From: CAZMHJ01 sp046350635
GTDB lineage: Bacteria; Patescibacteriota; Saccharimonadia; Saccharimonadales; CAIOMD01
Assembly (NCBI GenBank): GCA_046350635.1
Contig: JAXLZY010000004.1
Coordinates: 1-59,673, forward strand
Length of the DNA: 59,673 nt
Direction: 5' to 3'
Both the position numbers and the translations under genes were made by a program. The notes beneath the pieces are model-generated. The model made no database searches. It was given only the letters and a program-made list of their open reading frames with translations, and had not been told where the DNA came from. Below, one piece after another: positions 8,227-16,576 of the stretch. How positions within the stretch are numbered: the first letter of the stretch is position 1; each line of letters starts with the position of its first letter.

Positions 8227-9993
8227 ATGGTTAAATACGTCTATAGACAATATAAAGACGCCGCTCTTACGTTTAAGCGATACACTCTACCGCCTTTATT
8301 CTTGGCGGCCCCAGCACGAATTCTAGTCGAGTATGTATCGCCTTTATTCATTGCGCATATCCTTAACGCAATCACAAAAGGTACGAATGCTAGCTTCAAG
8401 GAACTATTACCGTGGGCTATCGGATTTATAGTGGCACCATTTATCGGAGAGCTACTCTGGCGTACAAATTTCTGGTTTTTAAATAGGGGTGATGCTTTAT
8501 CGATGCAATACTTAAGCGAAAAAGCGTTTGCCCGTTTAATTGAACGTGAATACGCGTTTCATGCAGATAATTTTGCTGGCGCGCTTGTTGCTAAAACTAA
8601 CCGCTACGCATCAGCGTTTGAACCATTGTATGACACGCTTGTATTTGAAGTATCGGGGATGTTAATCCCTACTGTATTCGCGCTTTGTATAATCGCAAGT
8701 ATTTCATGGCCCATTGCTCTTATTTTATTGGCTGTTTTATGTGTCTATGTTTGGATTTTGTATATACTAACGAGCCGTCGCTTTAGCCTTACAAAAGCGC
8801 GCGCAGCCGCAGAAACAAAGCAAACCGCGACACTAGCAGACGCGATTACCAATTCGCTCAGCATCAAGACTTTTGCGAACGCAGCCCACGAACGAAAGAT
8901 TTTTCATCGTGTCAGTGCTGATTTATCAAAGAAACGGATTGTAAGTTGGGATTATCAAAACATCCCCATTGATTTAATGACAACCAATGTCATCATTGGC
9001 CTTAATGGTGTTGCTGTCATTGGTGCAATATATGCCTACAATTATTCTGGGCTATCGGCAGGAAGCTTATATCTTATTATTACCTATACGCTTCAACTTA
9101 CGGGAAAATTCTGGAACTTCGGGCGTATTATCAAATCTCTTGAAACAAATATAGGTAATGCAGTCGAGATGGCGGTTATTCTTGAAGAACCAATTTCGAT
9201 TACTGATAAACCTGATGTTAAAAAAATTCCAAGTGACTTACCAAAAAATGCAGCAATTTCGTTTGAAGACGTAACGTTTTCGTATAACGAAAAGAAAGAT
9301 GCGATTTTCGATAATCTTTCGCTGCAAATTAACCCGGGCGAACGTATTGGGTTAGTCGGTGTGAGTGGTGGTGGTAAAACTACAATCACAAAACTATTAC
9401 TACGGTTTTATGATATTCAATCAGGGCAAATCAAAATTAATGACACCCCTATTAATCGAATGTCACAAGATGATTTGCGTTCACTTATTAGCTACGTGCC
9501 GCAAGAGCCGGCATTGTTCCATCGTTCGCTTAAAGATAATATTGGCTATGCCAAACTTGATGCCAGTGATGATGAAATTCTGCAGGCAGCCCGTGTATCT
9601 CATGCCGATGAGTTCATTAGCAAGCTACCCGATGGTTATGAGACGCTCGTTGGTGAGCGAGGCATAAAACTCTCGGGCGGACAACGACAGCGCATTGCAA
9701 TTGCAAGAGCAATGATTAAAAATGCGCCAATTTTAGTGCTTGATGAGGCAACAAGTGCACTCGATAGTGAAAGTGAAGTATTAATTCAAGATGCATTATG
9801 GAAGCTTATGGAAGGCCGTACGGCAATTGTTATCGCCCATCGTTTAAGCACAATACAACATATGGATAAAATATTCGTAATCGACAATGGCACCATTATT
9901 GAAGAAGGTTCACACAAAGAACTACTTTCGAAAAAGAATGGCCAGTACGCACGCTTGTGGGCTCACCAATCAGGCGGATTTATTAGCGAATAA
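8227..9993 (+). CDS. ABC exporter, fused permease and ATPase
   Basis: This 588-residue half-transporter has a six-helix type I exporter domain (about 1-310) and an ATP-binding domain. The ATPase shows Walker A GVSGGGKTTI near residue 380, Q-loop YVPQEPALF, signature LSGGQRQRIAIARA, Walker B ILVLDEATSALD and H-loop IVIAHRLST. It should work as a homodimer exporting a hydrophobic compound, lipid or peptide; the substrate cannot be inferred. AGGA 5-8 bases before ATG 8227 serves as Shine-Dalgarno. Lone genes of this type are common in CPR genomes. The dedA gene begins 16 bases after its stop. Confidence 0.92.
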   Translation: MVKYVYRQYKDAALTFKRYTLPPLFLAAPARILVEYVSPLFIAHILNAITKGTNASFKELLPWAIGFIVAPFIGELLWRTNFWFLNRGDALSMQYLSEKAFARLIEREYAFHADNFAGALVAKTNRYASAFEPLYDTLVFEVSGMLIPTVFALCIIASISWPIALILLAVLCVYVWILYILTSRRFSLTKARAAAETKQTATLADAITNSLSIKTFANAAHERKIFHRVSADLSKKRIVSWDYQNIPIDLMTTNVIIGLNGVAVIGAIYAYNYSGLSAGSLYLIITYTLQLTGKFWNFGRIIKSLETNIGNAVEMAVILEEPISITDKPDVKKIPSDLPKNAAISFEDVTFSYNEKKDAIFDNLSLQINPGERIGLVGVSGGGKTTITKLLLRFYDIQSGQIKINDTPINRMSQDDLRSLISYVPQEPALFHRSLKDNIGYAKLDASDDEILQAARVSHADEFISKLPDGYETLVGERGIKLSGGQRQRIAIARAMIKNAPILVLDEATSALDSESEVLIQDALWKLMEGRTAIVIAHRLSTIQHMDKIFVIDNGTIIEEGSHKELLSKKNGQYARLWAHQSGGFISE

Positions 9994-10009
9994 TGCTATA
10001 CTTGTGCGG

Positions 10010-10738
10010 ATGAAACAACGCAAAAAATTACTGTCACTTATACTTGGTGTTGTATTGGTTGTCGGTATTATGGCACTGGCGACAAAACATATTGAAGTCA
10101 GCCGTGTGATTGAAGCTGGTGGTGTACTAGCAATCGGAGCGATAATTTTTGCCGAAACCGGGTTGCTTATTGGGTTCTTTTTACCCGGTGATACGCTTTT
10201 ATTTGCAGCTGGCTTTTTTGCGGCACAAGGCCGACTTAGCCTACCAATTACATTAGTAACGATCGTTCTAGCTGCATTTTTTGGAAACATTGCAGGTTAT
10301 GAAATTGGTAAACGCAATGGTAAGCGAATTTTTAGCAAAGAAGATTCTGTATTCTTTCATAAAAAATATATTAAATCGGCCGAAGATTTTTATAAGCGAC
10401 ACGGTGGTAAAACTATTTTATTTGCTCGCTTTGTGCCAATAATACGAACGTTAGCTCCACTAATGGCGGGCACTGCAAAAATGAAGTACCGTAACTTTTT
10501 AATCTACAATTTTTTGGGTGCACTATTATGGGGAGTTTCTATTACACTTATCGGGTATTGGGCGGGTAAGATTTTAGGGCAATACTTTAATATCGATAAG
10601 TACTTATTCCCTGCTATTTTGCTTGCGACTATCCTAACCTTTGGTGGTAGTTTTTTGCACGCACTACGCGAGCCCGAAACGCGCGAAGCGCTTAAAAAGA
10701 AGATTACCGAAAATTACCGCGCGCTTATTGGTAAATAG
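10010..10738 (+). CDS. DedA family membrane protein
   Basis: This 242-residue membrane protein of the DedA/SNARE-associated (VTT) family, members of which act as lipid scramblases or flippases. Hallmarks are EtGLLIGFFLPGDTLLFAAG near residue 45-65, the GNIAGYEIGKRNGK segment and the re-entrant motif FARFVPIIRTLAPLMAGTAKM near 140-160. The longer open frame reaches back into the ABC gene, but ATG 10010 is chosen because the family begins there and TATACT (9997-10002) lies seven bases before it, a leaderless start within the ABC stop region. Its stop abuts the stop of the minus-strand hydrolase gene with no spacer. Confidence 0.9.
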   Translation: MKQRKKLLSLILGVVLVVGIMALATKHIEVSRVIEAGGVLAIGAIIFAETGLLIGFFLPGDTLLFAAGFFAAQGRLSLPITLVTIVLAAFFGNIAGYEIGKRNGKRIFSKEDSVFFHKKYIKSAEDFYKRHGGKTILFARFVPIIRTLAPLMAGTAKMKYRNFLIYNFLGALLWGVSITLIGYWAGKILGQYFNIDKYLFPAILLATILTFGGSFLHALREPETREALKKKITENYRALIGK

Positions 10739-13450
10739 TTAAGCTGCACTTTGCAAGTCAGCATCCGAACCTGGCCCGATGTATCTGACAGCATAGTGGA
10801 AATCTTCACCAATTTTATGATGAGTGATTCTACCGCTTCGCGCCCATCCCTTACTACTCATACCGGCGCTCGATTCGTACGTTACGAGCCTTTTTGTGCG
10901 TTTGTCATAACTTTCTACTATGCCAACGTGTCCACCTTGTTTGCCACCACACCACCGTGCAGCTATAACTAAATCACCTGGGCGAACATCATGTGGATCA
11001 ATTTCTTTAAAGTTCTTTTTATCACTTAAAAAGCCAGCTGAACACGTGTCGACATCTTGGCTATATGCTGTCATAAAGGCGACGGCTACGAAACCACTAC
11101 ATTCCAAAAAGTCATTCGTACTTCCCTTTTTGTTACGTATAACCCAGCCAAGCGGACCATGCCCACCCCAAGAAGTTATTTTTTGGTTCCATATCCGTGA
11201 CCACTTTGGTGCATACCCAGGGTCGGCTGTGCCGTAGCGTATACCAAAGAATTTCTTAGCGCCACAAAGCACACGCACGTTACCATTTAACTGTGCACAT
11301 GGATCATCAGGGCCAAACAATGGTTCACCGGGTTTAGCTGCTCGTGCCACCGCTTCTGATACATAACGACTACCAGCATGTTCGGGTAAATCTTTGAGGG
11401 TACTAAGCCTAATACCAAACGAGATTGAATCTCCAGCCAATTCATAGAGCTTATCGTATTGCTGTTTATAGCCATTCAGTAGATGTTGGTGTTCGGCATC
11501 ACTTGATTCTGCGGCCGGTGTGTAAATTGCTAAGAAATCTTCGAGCTTTGTAATGCCATGATTAATATATTTACGTTCTATATACGCAAATATACTATCG
11601 TGACCTTTACGGGCGGCTTCCATGCCTTCGTAATCGTCTTGCAGTAGCGCTTGTTCTGGGCTGTCGTATGTACAGGCGCTATGATTATGCCCACTGCGAC
11701 CATCGGTGTAATGGACGCGAGGTTTGCCATCTGGGCAGTCACGGTTCCATGGATTGTTGGTGTGATAATGTGCGGCCACACCTTTGGTTCCAAAGTTACT
11801 GTCCATTTGCGCAATAACAACTGGAAGCAATGGGTCTACGCCATGTTTTTTCGCACCTTTAACAAAGTTCATACCTTGCCCCACGAATGGTGAATCTGGT
11901 GCTACATCTAAAATGTAGGCGTCAATTGCTGCTGCAAGCTTTTGTTCGTCATGAATTTTCGGCAATAGTATAGAATACTTTTCGACGGCATGTTTTTTAT
12001 GTTCTGGGGATTTCTTTGTGTCGTCTTTAGCTTCTTTTAATGCTTTAGTGTAGGCTACCTTAGCTTCGGGCGTAAGTTCTTGATGAGTTGATTGAATAAC
12101 GTGCATGATGGCGATGCGCTGTTCGATACTCAGTGGTTGGCCCTGCTTAACAAAATCATCATTTTGAATATAATTGGCTAGTTCTTGGCGCATTTGGTCA
12201 TCAAGAGTAATATCAAAGTCTTTGAGCGCAGCTAAGATTGTTTCTTGATCGCCTGCAATTATACTGTCAAACTGGCTAATTTTAGCTTGTAGTATCGTTT
12301 TTGCTTTGTCAGTCAGAGGAACTGTAAGATGTTTGGAACTATTGCCTATAAGGGGGTTAAATTGATCTTCGGTCGGTGAGTATGCATTAAATGTTCCCTG
12401 TTTAAGCGCTGTTTGCATATTTGCATACTGACCTCCTATTTCAGCGCTTAGGTTTTTAGGAGCTGTAACTGTTTCGGGGGCAGCAACAACTTCGCGAGAC
12501 TCGCTAACTTCGGGGGTCGGAGGAGCTGGCTTAATAAAAACTGGGTCTGCGTCGGCAGTAATTGGAGCTTCGATTGCCGTGACTGTAGGTGTTGGTTCGG
12601 GTTGCGTCGTTGGTGTAGATTCTTCTGGCGCAGGAGATGTGGTAGAAGGTGCTGGCTCAGAGCTTGGTTCTACTGTTGGTGGTACATCGGTGGCTGTTGG
12701 AGCTGGAGTTTCTGGTGTTTGTGATTGTTCGGGCAGAGGTGTATCACTTGTTACTGGGTTTAACTCTGCGCTCACACTTGATGAGGTCGGAGAGGGCGTG
12801 GGCGTCGTTTCAGTCGCTGCAGCAGGCGTAACGGTACCAACAACAGTTAAGGCACTCGCTGCGAGTGTTGTGCCCACCGCAACTTTTTTTGGAATACTAA
12901 TACGTGAGGCATCACGACGCACTATTGCAATAGGTTGATCATATTGATGGGTCTGCATGGGGACTTCACACGTTATTCCCAAAAGCGAAAGTTGCCGTAT
13001 AGCGGTTGCAGTTTGTTGCGAGTTTTGTGAAACTACGCTATTTTGAACTGTCACAACTAGCTCTGGGATAGCGGTAGCAACTGCAGTATCGAGTGCTTCG
13101 ACGTACATTCCTGCCGAGTCGTAATCTTCACCCGCTTCTTGTACGGCTTCTGCTTTATAAGCTTCTGCGATAACATCAAGATTTAGATACGAACGCATAG
13201 AACGCTCAACCATAGCACTAATTTCATCAGCAGAATGTGCTGAACTATCAATGCCAAATTCTGCTGCTACGCTTGCATCGTGTGCGGCCATATATGCAGA
13301 ACTATGAACATTGATAAGTGCATTAAGGTAGCTTTCGGCAACTTCAGGAATAGCTGTGGCATGTGCGCTCGGAATGCCTAGTGCGTCATAGGTGTCATGT
13401 AAACCAGCGTCATGTAATGTTTCTGCGGAGTGCACGCCTGTATTAATCAT
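10739..13450 (-). CDS. Large membrane-anchored peptidoglycan hydrolase: glucosaminidase plus NlpC/P60 endopeptidase
   Basis: The protein has 903 residues. Residues 1-185 form an alanine-rich helical region without a signal peptide; 188-212 is a hydrophobic anchor; about 213-300 is a Pro/Thr/Ser-rich wall-spanning linker. After a helical region comes a glucosaminidase/lysozyme-like domain (about 500-680: GAKKHGVDPLLPVVIAQMD, then FGTKG and NNPWN) and a C-terminal NlpC/P60 domain with catalytic Cys in DFLECSGFVAVAF and His in GGHVGIVESYD. It could cut both glycan and peptide of murein. It ends a four-gene operon and its start overlaps the upstream stop by 8 bases. A 185-residue cytoplasmic part on a wall hydrolase is unusual. 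The target could be self or host wall. Confidence 0.8.
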   Translation of the reverse strand: MINTGVHSAETLHDAGLHDTYDALGIPSAHATAIPEVAESYLNALINVHSSAYMAAHDASVAAEFGIDSSAHSADEISAMVERSMRSYLNLDVIAEAYKAEAVQEAGEDYDSAGMYVEALDTAVATAIPELVVTVQNSVVSQNSQQTATAIRQLSLLGITCEVPMQTHQYDQPIAIVRRDASRISIPKKVAVGTTLAASALTVVGTVTPAAATETTPTPSPTSSSVSAELNPVTSDTPLPEQSQTPETPAPTATDVPPTVEPSSEPAPSTTSPAPEESTPTTQPEPTPTVTAIEAPITADADPVFIKPAPPTPEVSESREVVAAPETVTAPKNLSAEIGGQYANMQTALKQGTFNAYSPTEDQFNPLIGNSSKHLTVPLTDKAKTILQAKISQFDSIIAGDQETILAALKDFDITLDDQMRQELANYIQNDDFVKQGQPLSIEQRIAIMHVIQSTHQELTPEAKVAYTKALKEAKDDTKKSPEHKKHAVEKYSILLPKIHDEQKLAAAIDAYILDVAPDSPFVGQGMNFVKGAKKHGVDPLLPVVIAQMDSNFGTKGVAAHYHTNNPWNRDCPDGKPRVHYTDGRSGHNHSACTYDSPEQALLQDDYEGMEAARKGHDSIFAYIERKYINHGITKLEDFLAIYTPAAESSDAEHQHLLNGYKQQYDKLYELAGDSISFGIRLSTLKDLPEHAGSRYVSEAVARAAKPGEPLFGPDDPCAQLNGNVRVLCGAKKFFGIRYGTADPGYAPKWSRIWNQKITSWGGHGPLGWVIRNKKGSTNDFLECSGFVAVAFMTAYSQDVDTCSAGFLSDKKNFKEIDPHDVRPGDLVIAARWCGGKQGGHVGIVESYDKRTKRLVTYESSAGMSSKGWARSGRITHHKIGEDFHYAVRYIGPGSDADLQSAA

Positions 13451-14327
13451 TTACAGGATTCTCCTTCGTGATTAGTTCAAGTTTTATTTGCTCTGGTTGC
13501 TCGGTTGAGCTATCAAATTCCTGCGTTTTAAAAAGTTCAATTGCCCGACTTCCAACACTTTTTATTGTCCGTAAGATTCTATCGCCACGAGTATTCATTG
13601 TTAATACATCCCGTGCCCTACCCAGTCGTGCAACATAGCGGGCTTCATCTTTTATAAGTTCTTGTAACTCTGCTTCTAGTGCAGCGTGCTTATCTTCAAG
13701 TAGGCTAATTTCAGTTTTTAGGGCTGCAACGGCAACATGCTTTTTTTGCAGAAGACTCCACCGTAATTGCTCTTCACGTGCATATCTATTAAATGCCGCA
13801 ACTCTTACCGCATAGTCATGAGAAGCGATCGGAGCGACGCCCTCTTCGGCAAGCGTTTGTAGACGAGAGGAAGAGAGTGCCACTTCGCTATCGGTTAGCT
13901 CGTAAACTGATGCCAATGCATTTTCTATGTCTTGGCGTACTGATTCGCGTGATTGATATAACTTTGAGGCGGTTTCATCGAGAGCATATTGGGCATCATC
14001 CCGCTCCTGTTCAGCTTCGATACAATCACTACGTTTTGTAGCTAGTTGCTGGGCAACATCATCTTTTTCGATAGCAATTCGCTTACGTTCTTCTTCAAAG
14101 TAGTCCTCTGACACAAACAGCGAATCATGAATTTCATTAAATGCCGTGACGAGCTCTTGGCTATTTTCTGCATCGGGAGGTAATTGCCTAACTTCTGCCT
14201 CGGGTCGTAAGTGTCGGGGTGCTGGCCGTGTAATTGATGCCACCGCCATAAGAGAAGAAAGTCTGTTGTATTGTGGAAACGCAGACGAAATTACGACTGT
14301 ATCAGATAGTTGTGATTCTAGTGCCAT
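13443..14327 (-). CDS. Coiled-coil protein of the envelope operon, unknown family
   Basis: No family is recognised in these 294 residues. There is no signal peptide or membrane helix. Residues about 75-135 and 190-245 are rich in Glu, Lys, Arg, Ala and Gln with heptad-like patterning (FEEERKRIAIEKDDVAQQL; LLEDKHAALEAELQEL), so two long coiled coils are expected. It is encoded between an anchored exported protein and the two-domain hydrolase, overlapping the latter by 8 bases and starting one base after the stop of the former. A cytoplasmic scaffold for the cytoplasmic N-termini of its neighbours is conceivable but not shown. Confidence 0.65.
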   Translation of the reverse strand: MALESQLSDTVVISSAFPQYNRLSSLMAVASITRPAPRHLRPEAEVRQLPPDAENSQELVTAFNEIHDSLFVSEDYFEEERKRIAIEKDDVAQQLATKRSDCIEAEQERDDAQYALDETASKLYQSRESVRQDIENALASVYELTDSEVALSSSRLQTLAEEGVAPIASHDYAVRVAAFNRYAREEQLRWSLLQKKHVAVAALKTEISLLEDKHAALEAELQELIKDEARYVARLGRARDVLTMNTRGDRILRTIKSVGSRAIELFKTQEFDSSTEQPEQIKLELITKENPVND

Positions 14328-14328
14328 G

Positions 14329-15351
14329 TTATGCTCCTTCTACCTTTGTGGCTAATTGGTTAAGGCTTACCCCAAACATCTTTTTATGATCATCATTTGT
14401 GATGGCAGCGCCCGATTTTTGTAAGATTTCTAGCACGCCGTGCATATAGCTAGGTACAGTCTTTAGCTCCTTTCCTTTTGCGTCAGTTACGACAACGGTC
14501 ACCATTTTTTCCGTGCCTCCTTGCACAATAACTTGATTAACAATATCTGCTTTCATTTCTGCAATTGCTTTTTTATAGTCCGCTATCGCGCCTTTATTTT
14601 GGATTGCTTGTAATACTGCTGCTTCGGCGGAAAGTATCAAACTTTGCTGGACTTCGGGTTGCAACTTAGCTGCTTCAGGTTGTTGATCGTGGTCAGGGCA
14701 CCCCCATAACCCAAGCTGTGGACACAACACCTTATCGAGCCCTTTTTCCGCAAAAACTTCACCCGGGGGGACAGTACGCACGCTAATATCAGCGTTAGTT
14801 ATTGAGGCACTGTATTTCATATCAGTAACATCAATGGCAACTTTTTTGGCACGAAATTCAGTGCCTGCAACGACTTCTCCGTCTCGTTGAATGATATGTG
14901 TTGATGAATCTGCGCATGTCTGAGTCGCAACTGCCATATCATGAACAGTTATCTCTTGTGTATAGCCATTTGCCTGGGCTCGCAGTGTGGCGTTTTTGAT
15001 TGTGTATTCATGTGACTCGCATCCGTTTTCGGATTTTAGACCATTAAATACAACCGATAGTGGCTTTGCTGGTACTGGATTATCCGCACCAGATCCATTT
15101 GGCTGAGCTGTTGTAGACGTATTCGGAAGCACAGGGTTGGCGTCGCCATTCTGAAACCCAAGATATGCGCCGAGAAACATCGAAACCGCTGCCGCACCCA
15201 TAATGAACTTTGGATGTGCGCGTGCAAATTCTTTAGTTGTCTCAATCACACCTGGCCCAGTAGAGTTGACCTTTTGAACTGGCTTTCGTGGCACAACTTT
15301 CGGTTCAGCATCTGGCTGATGGTGTAGTTTATGAAGTGTGTCGAGTGCCAT
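14329..15351 (-). CDS. Single-pass exported protein, paralogue of the next gene upstream, unknown family
   Basis: This 340-residue protein has about 45 cytoplasmic residues, one membrane helix near 48-66 (KFIMGAAAVSMFLGAYLGF), a Pro/Ser-rich spacer and an outside domain with cysteines (ENGCESHEYTI, ATQTCADSS, LCPQLGLWGCPD). Its C-terminal half parallels that of the protein encoded at 15351-16355: a long helix (LILSAEAAVLQAIQNKG), a short strand (MVTVVVTDAKGKEL) and a final helix (VLEILQKSGAAITND against GSLIKSGAITDT). I read them as diverged duplicates. The gene starts inside the upstream stop (TAATG). Some resemblance to DUF4230-type proteins was considered but not established. Confidence 0.65.
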   Translation of the reverse strand: MALDTLHKLHHQPDAEPKVVPRKPVQKVNSTGPGVIETTKEFARAHPKFIMGAAAVSMFLGAYLGFQNGDANPVLPNTSTTAQPNGSGADNPVPAKPLSVVFNGLKSENGCESHEYTIKNATLRAQANGYTQEITVHDMAVATQTCADSSTHIIQRDGEVVAGTEFRAKKVAIDVTDMKYSASITNADISVRTVPPGEVFAEKGLDKVLCPQLGLWGCPDHDQQPEAAKLQPEVQQSLILSAEAAVLQAIQNKGAIADYKKAIAEMKADIVNQVIVQGGTEKMVTVVVTDAKGKELKTVPSYMHGVLEILQKSGAAITNDDHKKMFGVSLNQLATKVEGA

Positions 15352-16355
15352 TATTGTTGCGCCCCTTGCGCAGAGTTACCGTTATAGGTACATGTAACGA
15401 CCGGTTTCTTTGTGGTGTCGATTTCAACGTCTGGCATGGTATCGGTAATAGCGCCAGATTTAATTAACGATCCTACTGTTTTTGCAGTTGTATCTGGTAC
15501 ATAGCTATCTGGTAACGAGTTGCCTGAATCATCGACAAATACAACCGATATATCAGATACGCTTGCGCCTTGGGCACGTGCCTGGTCTTCGTAGGATTCA
15601 ACGATTTCAGTACGATACGACGACCAGTCATCTGCGACACATTTTTCTTGAACAGATTGTAATATTTTCATTCTTAGGTACTGTTCTGTCTTAGCCTGAT
15701 CTTCACGGCTAGTTTGAACAGCAGCATCTAATGGATTACCAAGTCCATTATCACAATTGCCAAGTGTTGCAATTGTGCAGAGCCCATCAATTATTGCATC
15801 TCCCGCTTGGGCGCCACCTTCTAAAAGTTCGGTGCCACCACCGCTGGCGTCTACGATACGCGTGTCTGCTTCGCTGAATTCAGCATTAAAAGCAATTGAG
15901 CTCGCCTTTACGTAAACCGTGGTTGGTATCACATTCGTGTTTTCGTCTGTTTGTGCGGCATCTACTTGGCGTATTTCTGGATTCGTAATACAAGCCGAAA
16001 CAACGACCTTAGCGGTTGAAGCAACTGCAGCGTGGTCAAAACCATGCGCCTTAACAAGCGCTTGACTGTTCGCTGCATCGTAAACACCAATTGCTCTACA
16101 TGCAAAATAGGTTGGTTCAATAACTAAACGCTTAGCCTGAATTTCAGTCTGCTCAGGTGTAATGGTGGTCGTAAAGTAATCACCGATTTTTGGAATACCA
16201 GGCAAATCTACGATTTGGCCCAATCCCACAACTGCTGCCGAGCCGAGCGCAAGCGCACTCGCCGCTTTTACATATACTGGTAATCTGCGTTCTTGACGGA
16301 CGGTTATAACCGATCCTTGTTGCGCGTCTACTTGATGTTGGGATTCAATTGCCAT
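15351..16355 (-). CDS. Single-pass exported protein, first gene of the envelope operon, unknown family
   Basis: This 334-residue protein has a cytoplasmic N-terminus, a membrane helix near 30-50 (VKAASALALGSAAVVGLG), and an outside domain with paired cysteines and a C-terminal helix-strand-helix block shared with the next gene. ATG 16355 is chosen over an upstream in-frame ATG because GAGGTG lies six bases before it. The gene is preceded by a long leader with a terminator-like hairpin. No function is recognised; the operon context with a murein hydrolase points to the envelope. Confidence 0.65.
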   Translation of the reverse strand: MAIESQHQVDAQQGSVITVRQERRLPVYVKAASALALGSAAVVGLGQIVDLPGIPKIGDYFTTTITPEQTEIQAKRLVIEPTYFACRAIGVYDAANSQALVKAHGFDHAAVASTAKVVVSACITNPEIRQVDAAQTDENTNVIPTTVYVKASSIAFNAEFSEADTRIVDASGGGTELLEGGAQAGDAIIDGLCTIATLGNCDNGLGNPLDAAVQTSREDQAKTEQYLRMKILQSVQEKCVADDWSSYRTEIVESYEDQARAQGASVSDISVVFVDDSGNSLPDSYVPDTTAKTVGSLIKSGAITDTMPDVEIDTTKKPVVTCTYNGNSAQGAQQ

Positions 16356-16551
16356 ACCACACCTCGTTGCCAAAAATAAAAAAGGCACAAACTTAATACT
16401 AAATTCATGCCTTGCGCTCCACCCGATAGTCTTTATCTATCCGTAGTTACATGATCAGTACACATAACGTATGTTACGTTCGCAGATCATGCAGCTACCC
16501 ACATCTTATACTAAGATTACCTACGATTTTGAACAATTAATGCTTTTTTGT
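16356..16551 (-). promoter_or_regulatory. Promoter and structured leader with terminator-like hairpin upstream of the envelope operon
   Basis: On the minus strand TTGACA (16546-16551) is followed 17 bases later by CAAAAT, and a second candidate -10 (TATAAG) lies further down. The transcribed part can form a long stem (GTAG..ATGATC with GATCAT..CTAC, about 16443-16497) capped by AACGTA-ACA-TACGTT, a GATAG/CTATC hairpin (16425-16441), then a 14-pair hairpin beginning AAGGCA and ending TGCCTT (16382-16413) followed by TTTTATTTTT. A terminator placed between promoter and ATG suggests attenuation by a ligand, protein or temperature. I could not match it to a riboswitch class. Confidence 0.5.
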
Positions 16552-16576
16552 CAATTATATTTTTTGGCACTTATGC

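Noticed and set aside
9887..10009. N-terminal extension of the DedA frame into the ABC gene
   Set aside because: The extra 41 residues are out-of-frame ABC sequence; the DedA family begins at ATG 10010, which has its own -10 box.
12579..12938. 119-residue plus-strand open frame rich in Val and Gly
   Set aside because: It mirrors the Pro/Thr/Ser-rich linker of the hydrolase on the other strand.
16356..16551. c-di-GMP-I riboswitch, from the word GGAGCGCAAGGC
   Set aside because: The two-helix GNRA/receptor arrangement is not present.
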